In this document: piece after piece, positions 17,536 to 25,897 of the stretch
Layout of the letters: the number at the start of each line of letters is the position of its first letter
Position numbering within the stretch: position 1 is the first letter of the stretch
Origin: Aequorivita sp. CIP111184
GTDB lineage: Bacteria > Bacteroidota > Bacteroidia > Flavobacteriales > Flavobacteriaceae
Reading direction: 5' to 3'
NCBI RefSeq assembly: GCF_900489465.1
Contig: NZ_UEFQ01000019.1
Coordinates: forward strand, 1-64,000
DNA length: 64,000 nt
Position numbers and translations under genes: made by a program
The notes under the pieces: model-generated
What the model saw: only the letters and a program-made list of their open reading frames with translations
The model's database searches: none
What the model was told of the DNA's origin: nothing

Positions 17536-17598
17536 GACGTAAGACGTAAGACTAAAATTATTTCTTAATATGGATTAAATATATAATAGTCTTATGTC
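17536..17598. repeat. Dispersed hairpin repeat, copy A
   Basis: GACGTAAGACGTAAGACTA at the left and TAGTCTTATGTC (17587-17598) at the right form a stem. A second copy with the same words lies at 27022-27113. Confidence 0.6.
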
Positions 17599-17639
17599 AT
17601 TATTACAGAAGATTTGACGAAAGTGCCGAAGGGTAGTTT

Positions 17640-17695
17640 TCACTGCCTTTAGCATTTTTTAATGAGGTTGCAATCAGTCAAATCTGTCCTCTTAA
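17640..17695 (-). promoter_or_regulatory. SAM-II riboswitch upstream of metK
   Basis: Read on the minus strand: P1 arm GAGG, loop AGATTTGACTGATTGCAA, P1 arm CCTC, an A-rich linker, then TGCTAAAGGCAGT. These match the SAM-II signature (GAUUU, UUGCAA directly before the second P1 arm, GCUAAA). The pseudoknot is also present: ACTG in the loop pairs with CAGT at the 3' end. SAM-II usually blocks the ribosome site, but here about 150 nt separate it from the start codon, so the expression platform is not obvious. Confidence 0.8.
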
Positions 17696-17706
17696 TTTGT
17701 CTTGGG

Positions 17707-17735
17707 CAAAAGTAAAAAAATTAAATGAATAGCAA
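17707..17735 (-). promoter_or_regulatory. metK promoter
   Basis: Minus strand TACTTTTG -7 box (plus 17707-17714) matches TAnnTTTG; TTG (plus 17733-17735) lies 18 bp upstream. The predicted start of transcription falls a few bases before the riboswitch. Confidence 0.5.
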
Positions 17736-17833
17736 TTTTATTTGAAGTTTTTTGGCGAAATAATTAGTAGTGGTGCAATACCAACAAGTATGCATCTATG
17801 TTATTACTAAAAACCTTATAATCGAATTACCTC

Positions 17834-18193
17834 CTATTTAGGTAAAAGCTGTTCAATCTTTGCTATCAAATCGGCCATATCAAAGGGTTTGGAGATAAAA
17901 TCTGAAGCTCCTGCCTTCATGCAGTTTTCTCGTGCGTTGCTAAGTGCAGACATCATTAGTACAGGGGTTTTGGAGGTAGCGGCTGTTTTTCTGATTTTGG
18001 CACAAACGTCCGTGCCGTCCACCCCGTAGATAAGTTTGTCCAGCAACACAAGTTTTATGTCATGTTCAATTATATCTTCATTGGTGTGCAGGGGTTTTCT
18101 TGACAGCATAACATCGTAGCCGCTAAACCCAAGCATTTCTTCGATCATGATTCCCAAATTGTGATCATCTTCTACTATTAGTATCTTGTTCAT
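17834..18193 (-). CDS. Single-domain response regulator
   Basis: 119 aa, receiver domain only. Acidic pair DD at 9-10, phosphoacceptor Asp52 (LVLLDK), Ser in LMMSAL, Lys in FISKPF. No output domain, so it works as a CheY- or Spo0F-like relay. It is a close paralogue of the preceding gene (VEDD, LLDK, MMSAL, KPFDM are shared), pointing to tandem duplication. It is third in a minus-strand run after the giant CheB-CheR kinase and is probably phosphorylated by it. Confidence 0.92.
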   Translation of the reverse strand: MNKILIVEDDHNLGIMIEEMLGFSGYDVMLSRKPLHTNEDIIEHDIKLVLLDKLIYGVDGTDVCAKIRKTAATSKTPVLMMSALSNARENCMKAGASDFISKPFDMADLIAKIEQLLPK

Positions 18194-18222
18194 TGGGTAG
18201 GTTGTTTAGTATAGTTTTATTT

Positions 18223-18588
18223 TTAGTCGGTTTGGTTGAAGACCTTTTCAATCTTGTTAAAAAAGGCATTCATATCAAACGGTTTTGTTATGAAATCATG
18301 GGCTCCAGCCTGTATGCATTCTGCTTTTGCCTCCTCCAGCGCAGACATCATAATAACGGGAACGTGTGCCGTGGAGCTGTTGGTTTTTATTTTGTTGCAT
18401 ATTAGCAAACCGTCCAAACCGCCCAGAAACTTATCCAAGAGCACCAGGTCTATCCTATTTTCCTGGATATTATTATCTATTTCGCCCGGGTGTTGTTGCA
18501 CCCAAACTTTATATCCCTTAGAAGTAAACATATATTTTAACATTTCCCCAATTATGCGGTCATCTTCAACTATTAATATGTTCTTCAT
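18223..18588 (-). CDS. Single-domain response regulator
   Basis: 121 aa receiver. Acidic pair at 9-10, Asp52 (LVLLDKF), Ser in IMMSAL and Lys in FITKPFDM. No effector domain. Its ATG overlaps the stop of the giant kinase by 4 bases, so the two are translationally coupled and it is the most likely direct phosphorylation target. It is paralogous to the downstream receiver. Confidence 0.93.
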   Translation of the reverse strand: MKNILIVEDDRIIGEMLKYMFTSKGYKVWVQQHPGEIDNNIQENRIDLVLLDKFLGGLDGLLICNKIKTNSSTAHVPVIMMSALEEAKAECIQAGAHDFITKPFDMNAFFNKIEKVFNQTD

Positions 18589-21500
18589 ACATCCTTTATT
18601 TTATCGCTTCCAGAAATAATGGGAAGGGTAAAAATAAATTCAGATCCTTTTCCTTTTTTGCTCTTTAGGTCAACGCGCCCATTGTGACGCTCTATAATCT
18701 CTTTGGCCAAAAAGAGACCAATCCCAAAACCGGTAAAAGTGGTTTCGTCTTTTCCACTTACACGGTAAAACCTTTCAAAGAGGTGTTCGTGATCCTTTTT
18801 GTCGATCCCGATTCCTTTGTCTTTTACGCTTACGGCCCCATTTTCTTCATCTACTTTGTAAACACGAACAGTAATGTTTTTATTATCTGGGGAATACTTT
18901 ATGGCATTCGTTATGAAATTAATTAAAACCTGATTTATCCTGTCCTTGTCGCCATATACGCTGAAAGTATCATCCTGGATTATCTTTATTTTATATTCGT
19001 GGGTGGTATATTTTATGTCTTGCACACTGCTTTCCACAAGTTCATTTATACTGAAGGCTTCCCGTTGCAATTCCAGTTTGCTCTCCTCCACCCGTGTAAG
19101 ATCTAGCATTTCTGAAATTAGGCGGGTAAGCCGCGATACTTGGCTGTCTATACGTTCTAGGCTGGGTATTAATGGAATGCTGCCTAAGGTATCCTGCGTC
19201 CCACTTTTCAGCATCATCAACAACAATTGGGTATATCCTTTAATGGAGGTAACGGGGGTTTTGATCTCGTGACTTACCATTTTCATGAATTCCTCCTTAC
19301 GTTTTTCCTCATCCTTTAATTTCTGTATTTCGGTACTGGCACCTACCCACATAATGATTTTTCCGGTTTCATCCTTAACGGGATTGGCGCGGCTAATATG
19401 CCATTTAAAATCCCCATTTCTGTCAAGAAGTCTAAATTCCATCTCAAAATCATTCCCGGTTTTCACTGCACTCATCCAGTTTTGTTCTACTGTAGGTAAC
19501 TCCTCTGGGTGCATCAATTTCCCCCAGCCTTCTTTTTTTATTTTTTTCATAGTCAATCCCGAAAAATCGGTCCAGACGTTGTTGAAATAAAATAGTTCCC
19601 CATCCACGGTTGCATTGATTATCATATCTGGTACCAAGTCGGTCATTTGATGAAACCGAGCTTCGCTCAGTTTTAGTTTTTTATGCAGTTCGGCTTGGAT
19701 AGTAACTTCGGTCGAGATAACGGCAACACCCTCAATTTTTCCATCCAAATCCCGTTGGGCTTGGTAAACAAAATCGAAATATGGCATTTCCATTTTACCG
19801 TTGCGAATAAGGTTCATGGGCATTTCGTGGGCATGATAGGCTTTGCCAGTTTTTAGAACGTCCAGCAAATGCTTATCAAAACCCTGCCCTTCCAGTTCCG
19901 GTATAGCCTCCATTAAGGGCTTGCCGATGGCACTTTTATCTTTGCCCCACGCTTCCAAAATGGCATCGTTGGCCGTGGATATCACTAAATCTTCTCCTAC
20001 AAAAATAGCGATAAGGGAAGGCGAAGAATGTATCATTTCATTATACCTGTGCGCACTTTCCTCTACCATTTTTCGGGCAAGTACTTGCTCGGTTACTTCA
20101 TTTACTATTACCATAATACCCGTAATAATATTGTCCTGATCGCGCATGGGTTGGCACACAAAATTATAAAATCCCGGTTCGGCTTTCTTTTCCCTGCCCA
20201 TCTTCACTTCCATTTCGTTACCGTAGTAAGGTTCCCCGCTTTTTAGTGAGTTGTAAAGAAGTTTTTTGAGACCGTGTTCTTTAAGTTCGGGCAAGGCTTC
20301 AAAAATAGGCTTGCCCACAAAGTCTTTTTCTTTTTCAACCAAATGCAAGAAAAGATCGTTAGCTAGTTCTACTTTGTAATCTTTATCTTTTAAGAACATG
20401 ATGGCCACGGGGGCCTGCATTACTAAGTTTTTAAATTTCTCTAAAAGTTCTTGTTTTTTTTTCCAATGATGCTTTTGTGCCGTAATATCCTTAATGGCTA
20501 ATAGAATCAAATTCTTGGATCGGTCCTCCCGTTTAATCTCCGTGGCATTCAAACACATAGTGCGTTCCCCAATGTTTTCAAAAGTATGGACTACCTCAAA
20601 ATTTTCAAAGCTACTTTTTTTTGGCAGAATGGTTTCAAGTTGCCTACGTAATTCAGGGATGTTCCATTGGTTGTTGCCCAGTTCATAGATCAACTTGCCT
20701 TCTGTTTCCTTCTCTTTAGTATGAAAGGCTTTATAATAAGAATTGTTAGCGGCGGTTACTTTGAGGTTCTTGTCCAAAACTAACAAGGGTTCATGGATGG
20801 TTTCCACTATGCTTTCGGCATAATTACGCTCTTCCGTTACCAACTCGTTTAAGTTGATGAGCTCGTGGTTTATTACTGTTATTTCTTCATTTGTGCTTTG
20901 CAGTTCCTCCTTACTGGTTTCCAGTTCTTCGTTTAAGCTTTGCAGTTCCTCGCTTCCGCTCAGCAGTTCTTCATTTGCACTTTGTAGTTCTTCATTGGCG
21001 GCTTCTTGATCTTCGGTGATGCCACGCATATCTTCAAGAGTCTGCTCAAGTTCTTTTTCCAATTGCTGGATGCGCAGGTCCTTTTCATCTTTTTTGGAAT
21101 CTTTTTTATTTAGGGTAAGATCTTCCCGGGCTGCTAACTGCTGGTGAAACAGCACCAAATAATGCGGTTCAACCACATTTGGAAGCGGCACGGCTTCCAA
21201 AGAAATCATCTGCCGGACGTCATTTTCAACAAAAGCGATATTTTCTTTTGTAACCGAAGTGCCCTCTTTCATTACTTTATGGATGATGTTTCGCAACTCA
21301 ATCGTCAAACTCCCTTTTGCCATTTTGAACAGGTTATGGCTGGGTTTGCCACTTTGCTGCCCTAAATAACTGTTGGTGTTTCCATTGAAAAGGATAATAT
21401 CCATGTCCTCATTCACCACAACACTGGCAGGGGTAAAGCGGCTTAATAATAGTTCATCTGCTATTTTTTTAAAATCGGTGCGCTTTTTTTCGGTTTCGGG

Positions 21501-23039
21501 TTCAGATTCTTTATCGGTTTGCGATCTTTTTTCGCTATACCTAGTGGAGGTCTTTGTAACGGAAGTAGCCGTATTTTTCCGAGTATATAGCTTGTCTTTC
21601 TTATTTACTGGGCTAAATTGCTCAGGCATACTGTTATTGGTTTCCGATTTTCCAAGCAACAGATACCCACTTTCGTTTAAAGAGTAATGAAACGTAGAAA
21701 GGGCTTTTTTCTGTAAGTATGGCTGCAAATAGATGAGTACGTTTCTGCAGCTTATAATATCCATATTGGCAAAAGGAGGATCGCTCAGGAAATTATGAAC
21801 TGCAAATACGCACATTTCCCTGATTTCTTTATTAAGTTGGTAGCCGGTTTTAGTTTTGGTGAAGAATTCCTTCAACCGCTTAGGGCTTACATTTTCCACT
21901 TCACTAGTTGTGTACAACCCTTTTCGTGCCTTTGCTATCGCGGGCTCGCTGATGTCCGTCGCAAATAACTGTATTTTAATACCTGCCTTAGTTGCTGAAT
22001 CGCCAATAAGTGACGGGTTGGCATTTAAGTATTCCTTCAAGCAGATAATTAGGGAGTAAGCTTCTTGGCCGGTACTGCATCCTGCAGACCAAAGACGTAA
22101 GGATTCATTACCTTTTTTTTGCTGAAGCATCGATATTAAGCGTTCGCACAGCGAATCAAAAACATCCACATCCCTGAAAAATGATGTTACGGGAATCAGC
22201 AAATCTTGGTACAACACATCCTGCTCGTTCTTGTTTTCCCTTAAGTAAGCAAGATAGGATGCTGGCTTTTTGTTTTTATTAATGGCCATCCTGCGGAGTA
22301 TCCTTCGGCGGATGGTGGTCTGTTTATAATAGGTAAAGTCTGTGCCCTTGCGTATGCGCAACAATGAAAGTATTTTCCGGAAAACCTCTTCTTCCTGATG
22401 TGAAATGTCTTCTTTCTCAAAGCCATTTCTATCCATAGAGCGAATCAAATCCAAAATTTTGGTTGGTATTTCCTCAGGCTTGAGTATAAAATCAACCACG
22501 CCAGCATCTACAGCGCTCTGGGGCATCCCGTCCCACTCGGCAGATTGTTGGTCTTGTGCAAAGGTAATCCCGCCATTATCTTTAATGGCCATTAACCCCG
22601 CGGTACCGTCAGACCCTGTGCCGGAAAGCACAACGCCCAATGAATGATTTTGGTGCACTTCTGCCAGCGATCTGAAAAAGAGATCAATGGGCAGGTTTCG
22701 CACGCTCTTATTGGGAGTGGGTCGCGGGCTAAGCTCCAAAACCCCATCATTGGCCAAGAGCATTTTGTTGCTGGGGATAATGTATATGTGATCGGGTTCT
22801 ACTTTAATATCGTCTGCGATTTCCAGCACCGGGATTTTTGTAACCTTTTGCAACAGCTCTGCCAACAGACTTTCGTGGTTGGGATCTAAATGTTGCACAA
22901 GTACGTAAGCCATACCCGAATCTTCCGGGATGGCTTCTACTAATTTTTTAAATGCGCCAAGGCCACCGGCGGAGGCGCCAATGCCTACTACTGGGAAATT
23001 GTTAGCAGATTTTGTAAGGTTCTTTAATGGTTTGCCCAA
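18585..23039 (-). CDS. CheB-CheR-PAS hybrid sensor histidine kinase
   Basis: 1484 aa. In order: CheB methylesterase domain (about 14-195; Ser23 in GIGASAGG, His50 in LVQHLDPNH, Asp region GTGSDGT); CheR methyltransferase (about 210-490; RRRILRRMAI, SAM site LWSAGCSTGQEAYSL, ATDISEPAIAKA); a long Glu-rich coiled coil (about 660-750, repeating EELQS); several PAS domains (about 755-1230); HisKA with VSHEIKTPVTSIKG; and HATPase (NQVLINFITNAIKYSP; DKGIGID; GFGIGLFLAKEI). There is no receiver before CheB and no chemoreceptor nearby, so the methylation domains may act on something other than classical MCPs. Two coupled single-domain receivers follow. Confidence 0.94.
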   Translation of the reverse strand: MGKPLKNLTKSANNFPVVGIGASAGGLGAFKKLVEAIPEDSGMAYVLVQHLDPNHESLLAELLQKVTKIPVLEIADDIKVEPDHIYIIPSNKMLLANDGVLELSPRPTPNKSVRNLPIDLFFRSLAEVHQNHSLGVVLSGTGSDGTAGLMAIKDNGGITFAQDQQSAEWDGMPQSAVDAGVVDFILKPEEIPTKILDLIRSMDRNGFEKEDISHQEEEVFRKILSLLRIRKGTDFTYYKQTTIRRRILRRMAINKNKKPASYLAYLRENKNEQDVLYQDLLIPVTSFFRDVDVFDSLCERLISMLQQKKGNESLRLWSAGCSTGQEAYSLIICLKEYLNANPSLIGDSATKAGIKIQLFATDISEPAIAKARKGLYTTSEVENVSPKRLKEFFTKTKTGYQLNKEIREMCVFAVHNFLSDPPFANMDIISCRNVLIYLQPYLQKKALSTFHYSLNESGYLLLGKSETNNSMPEQFSPVNKKDKLYTRKNTATSVTKTSTRYSEKRSQTDKESEPETEKKRTDFKKIADELLLSRFTPASVVVNEDMDIILFNGNTNSYLGQQSGKPSHNLFKMAKGSLTIELRNIIHKVMKEGTSVTKENIAFVENDVRQMISLEAVPLPNVVEPHYLVLFHQQLAAREDLTLNKKDSKKDEKDLRIQQLEKELEQTLEDMRGITEDQEAANEELQSANEELLSGSEELQSLNEELETSKEELQSTNEEITVINHELINLNELVTEERNYAESIVETIHEPLLVLDKNLKVTAANNSYYKAFHTKEKETEGKLIYELGNNQWNIPELRRQLETILPKKSSFENFEVVHTFENIGERTMCLNATEIKREDRSKNLILLAIKDITAQKHHWKKKQELLEKFKNLVMQAPVAIMFLKDKDYKVELANDLFLHLVEKEKDFVGKPIFEALPELKEHGLKKLLYNSLKSGEPYYGNEMEVKMGREKKAEPGFYNFVCQPMRDQDNIITGIMVIVNEVTEQVLARKMVEESAHRYNEMIHSSPSLIAIFVGEDLVISTANDAILEAWGKDKSAIGKPLMEAIPELEGQGFDKHLLDVLKTGKAYHAHEMPMNLIRNGKMEMPYFDFVYQAQRDLDGKIEGVAVISTEVTIQAELHKKLKLSEARFHQMTDLVPDMIINATVDGELFYFNNVWTDFSGLTMKKIKKEGWGKLMHPEELPTVEQNWMSAVKTGNDFEMEFRLLDRNGDFKWHISRANPVKDETGKIIMWVGASTEIQKLKDEEKRKEEFMKMVSHEIKTPVTSIKGYTQLLLMMLKSGTQDTLGSIPLIPSLERIDSQVSRLTRLISEMLDLTRVEESKLELQREAFSINELVESSVQDIKYTTHEYKIKIIQDDTFSVYGDKDRINQVLINFITNAIKYSPDNKNITVRVYKVDEENGAVSVKDKGIGIDKKDHEHLFERFYRVSGKDETTFTGFGIGLFLAKEIIERHNGRVDLKSKKGKGSEFIFTLPIISGSDKIKDV

Positions 23040-23250
23040 GATGTTGTTTTAAATGGTTCAATTACTTTGGTTAGTTCTCTTGGAAGAGGGGAAAAATGAA
23101 CGCTGGAATATAATACTTTATAGTTTTATTTTTCCTAATATTATGATAATAAATCCTCGGTGCAATTAAATTTTTTGTGTTCTGGCAACCCATAGAATTT
23201 GGAGGATCGTTAGATTGGGGTTGGGAATTTCTATATTTATTTCAAAAAAA

Positions 23251-23283
23251 TTTGGTTATTAAATTTTTCTGACGTTATATTTG
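23251..23283 (+). promoter_or_regulatory. Promoter of the methionine operon
   Basis: TTTG (23251-23254), 21 bp, TATATTTG (23276-23283): a perfect match to the Bacteroidota consensus. The transcript would begin about 25 nt before the riboswitch. Confidence 0.75.
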
Positions 23284-23313
23284 CGCTCACAAAGTTCAAA
23301 CCTTTATTGAAAT

Positions 23314-23429
23314 GTTATCAAGAAAGGCCGAGGGATTAGACCCTATGACGCCTTAGCAACCCTTTCTCAGGAAAGAAGGTGCTACATTCTACAACGATTC
23401 TGGAATTTTTAGAATTGACGATAGATAAC
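23314..23429 (+). promoter_or_regulatory. SAM-I (S-box) riboswitch
   Basis: P1 GTTATC (23314-23319) pairs with GATAAC (23424-23429). Between them are the S-box hallmarks: AAGAAAGGCCGAGGG, GACCCTATGACGCC, TTAGCAACC, and AAGGTGCTACATTC, then a P4 stem ATTCT/AGAAT. It binds SAM and should switch off the metY-metX-hom transcript. Confidence 0.93.
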
Positions 23430-23436
23430 GACAAGA

Positions 23437-23475
23437 CAATTTCTAATCTGAAATTGCTTTTCATTTATTCTTTTT
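23437..23475 (+). terminator. Riboswitch-controlled terminator
   Basis: Stem CAATTTC (23437-23443) with GAAATTG (23450-23456), followed by a T-rich tail. The 5' arm can instead pair with TTAGAATTG (23409-23417) in the 3' arm of P4, with one bulged base, which would be the antiterminator when SAM is low. Confidence 0.6.
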
Positions 23476-23557
23476 AACATTTTTCTATTAAAGTACGTCG
23501 CAAGGCGCATTTTGGCTTTTGTTTTAATCTTTTTATTAACTCAAAAAAACTAGAAAA

Positions 23558-24853
23558 ATGAGTACACAAAACAAATTCGCAACAAACTTGTTGCACGCAG
23601 GACACGATGTAACCGCTAACGGAGGAACCAGAGCGGTGCCAATTTATCAAACTTCAAGTTACGTTTTCAAAAACAGCGACCACGCTGCAAACCTTTTCAA
23701 TCTTTCTGAACCCGGATTTATTTATTCGCGCTTAAACAATCCAACGTGCGATATTTTGGAAAAACGTTTGGCGGCTTTGGAAGGTGGCATTGGCGCAGTT
23801 ACTACAGCTTCTGGCGCTTCTGCCATTTCAACCACATTTTTAACATTGCTTCGTGCTGGCGACCACATTGTAGCATCTAGCAGTTTGTATGGCGGCACTT
23901 TCAATTTGTTGAATGTTACTTTACCGCGTTTGGGAATTACAACCACTTTTGTGGATGCTACGGAGCCTGAAAATTTTGGAAAAGCAGTTAAAGAAAATAC
24001 CCGTGCAATTTTTATTGAATCTCTTGGAAACCCAAAGTTGGATGTTTTAGATATTGAAGCGATTGCAACTGAAGCGAAAGCAAATAAAATTCCGCTTATT
24101 GTGGACAACACGGTTGCTTCTCCAGCTTTATTGAATCCCATTGCGCACGGTGCAAATATTGTAATCCATTCGCTAACCAAATACATTAACGGAAACGGGA
24201 CAACCCTTGGCGGCGCAATTATCGATGCCGGTAATTTTGATTGGACCAACGGGAAATTTCCCGAATTCACGGAACCTTCCGCCGGATATCACGGTTTGGT
24301 TTATTCCGAAGTTTTAAAGGAAGCAGCTTTTATAGCGAAAGTACGTCTTGAAGGTCTTCGCGATTTCGGCGCTGCGTTGAGTCCGTTTAGTGCTTTTCAA
24401 ATTATTCAAGGTTTGGAAACTTTGGAAATTCGAATTAAAAAACACAGCGAAAACGCACTGAAGTTTGCTAAATGGCTTCAAAGTCGCAAAGAAGTGGCTT
24501 GGGTGAATTATCCCGGTTTAGAGGAAAATCCTTATTTCAACCTCGCACAAAAATACCTTCCCGAGGGGCAAAGTGGTTTAGTTACTTTCGGCGTAAAAGG
24601 TGGTTTTGAAACCGCTAAAAAAGTAGTCGATAATGTGAAGTTATTTTCACTTTTGGCAAATATTGGCGATACAAAATCCTTGATAATTCATCCAGCAAGT
24701 ACAACGCACCAACAATTAAGTTTGGCAGATCAAACTGCATCTGGCGTGAGTCAAGATTTGATTAGACTTTCTATTGGTTTGGAAAATATTGAAGATTTAA
24801 CGGCAGATATCGAACAAGCTTTCGAAAGTGTTTTTAAAGAAGAATTGGTTTAA
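23558..24853 (+). CDS. metY: O-acetylhomoserine aminocarboxypropyltransferase (sulfhydrylase)
   Basis: 431 aa, a PLP enzyme of the Cys/Met metabolism family. It has YSRLNNPTCDILEKRLAALE, the PLP lysine in HSLTKYINGNGTTLGG, and the C-terminal substrate loop SLIIHPASTTHQ. The length and the HPASTTH loop fit O-acetylhomoserine (thiol)-lyase, which makes homocysteine from O-acetylhomoserine and sulfide, rather than cystathionine gamma-synthase. It is first behind the SAM-I riboswitch and is followed by metX-like and hom, which supply its substrate. Confidence 0.95.
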   Translation: MSTQNKFATNLLHAGHDVTANGGTRAVPIYQTSSYVFKNSDHAANLFNLSEPGFIYSRLNNPTCDILEKRLAALEGGIGAVTTASGASAISTTFLTLLRAGDHIVASSSLYGGTFNLLNVTLPRLGITTTFVDATEPENFGKAVKENTRAIFIESLGNPKLDVLDIEAIATEAKANKIPLIVDNTVASPALLNPIAHGANIVIHSLTKYINGNGTTLGGAIIDAGNFDWTNGKFPEFTEPSAGYHGLVYSEVLKEAAFIAKVRLEGLRDFGAALSPFSAFQIIQGLETLEIRIKKHSENALKFAKWLQSRKEVAWVNYPGLEENPYFNLAQKYLPEGQSGLVTFGVKGGFETAKKVVDNVKLFSLLANIGDTKSLIIHPASTTHQQLSLADQTASGVSQDLIRLSIGLENIEDLTADIEQAFESVFKEELV

Positions 24854-24886
24854 TGTTTTAATCTCACGTCTAATATCTCACTCTTA

Positions 24887-25897
24887 ATGTCTAACATCTC
24901 ATCTCAAACCATAAAAGAATACACCACCAAAAGTGGATTTCACTTTAAAAACCTTCCATTAACCTATCAGGTTTTTGGACAGAAATTGGGCACGGCGCCC
25001 ATTGTTTTAGTGACGCACGCACTAACTGGAAACAGCAATGTGTGTGGTGAAAACGGTTGGTGGAAATCTTTGATTGGTACTGAAAAGTGCATTGATGTTA
25101 ACAAATATTCCATTCTTGCTTTTAATATTCCCGGGAATGGATACGATGATTTTTTCATTGAAAACTATGAAGATTTCACCATTTACGATGTTGCCCAATT
25201 GTTTTTAATAGGATTAGCAAAACTACAAATACCGTCGGTTTTTGCAGGAATCGGCGGTTCATTGGGTGGAAGTATTCTTTGGCAAATGGCAGTTTTGAAA
25301 CCTGGATTGTTTCAGAATTTAATTCCCATTGCAACCGATTGGAAAGCGACAGATTGGGTGATTGCGCAATGCAGGGTGCAAAAGCAGATTTTAAATAATT
25401 CTGATAATCCTGTGCACGATGCGCGTATTCACGCAATGACTTTTTATAGAACGCCGCAATCTTTTAAGCAGAAATTTAATAGAAGTTTGAGTGACATACA
25501 GAATATTTATAATGTGGAAAGTTGGTTGTTACATCACGGCAAAACTTTAGACAAACGTTTTCAGTTGCAAGCCTATAAATTGATGAATCACTTATTGATG
25601 ACGGCGATTTGTGAAACAGAAGATGAATTCTTGGAATTAGCCTCAAAAATTGAAGGAAACATTTATTTGGTGGGAATAGACAGTGACGGACTTTATTTAA
25701 ATGAAGAGATAAAAGAGACCTATTCTTTATTAAAACCTATAAAAAGCAATGTGCATTTTGCTGAAATAAACTCCATTCACGGGCACGATGCATTTTTAAT
25801 AGAATACGAACAATTGGCGGGAATTCTGGGCCCCATTTTTAATTCAGAAAAGAATATTACAAAAACAAAAAATTATGAGCACGCAAATATTAGATAA
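24887..25897 (+). CDS. metX: Homoserine O-acetyltransferase-like alpha/beta hydrolase
   Basis: 336 aa. The alpha/beta-hydrolase fold has oxyanion region THALTGNSNV, the nucleophile Ser in GGSLGGSILW, Asp in LVGIDSDGLY and His in INSIHGHDAFL, the same arrangement as MetX. It should transfer acetyl (or succinyl) from CoA to homoserine for MetY. The first codons (MSNISSQ) lie in a short-word repeat (TCTAAYATCTCA, 24869-24903), so the true start could be slightly later. The 3' end overlaps hom by 23 bases. Regulated by the SAM-I riboswitch. Confidence 0.9.
   Translation: MSNISSQTIKEYTTKSGFHFKNLPLTYQVFGQKLGTAPIVLVTHALTGNSNVCGENGWWKSLIGTEKCIDVNKYSILAFNIPGNGYDDFFIENYEDFTIYDVAQLFLIGLAKLQIPSVFAGIGGSLGGSILWQMAVLKPGLFQNLIPIATDWKATDWVIAQCRVQKQILNNSDNPVHDARIHAMTFYRTPQSFKQKFNRSLSDIQNIYNVESWLLHHGKTLDKRFQLQAYKLMNHLLMTAICETEDEFLELASKIEGNIYLVGIDSDGLYLNEEIKETYSLLKPIKSNVHFAEINSIHGHDAFLIEYEQLAGILGPIFNSEKNITKTKNYEHANIR

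Larger units (their letters stand above)
17488..17833 (-). other. metK leader and intergenic region
   Basis: 346 bp without a gene. Read on the minus strand it holds the metK promoter (17707-17735), the SAM-II riboswitch (17640-17695), a hairpin-forming dispersed repeat (17536-17598) and an AT-rich stretch just before the metK start. No further ORF or RNA gene was seen. Confidence 0.7.
23040..23557 (+). other. Intergenic region with the metY leader
   Basis: 518 bp without a gene between the divergent kinase and metY. The right half holds a consensus promoter (23251-23283), a SAM-I riboswitch (23314-23429) and a terminator-like stem (23437-23475). The left 200 bp are AT-rich and presumably hold the kinase promoter; I see no ORF or other RNA there. 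Confidence 0.75.

Noticed and set aside
23722-24270. Long minus-strand ORF (182 codons) opposite metY
   Set aside because: It mirrors the conserved PLP enzyme, has no family motif and no promoter; the plus strand is clearly coding.
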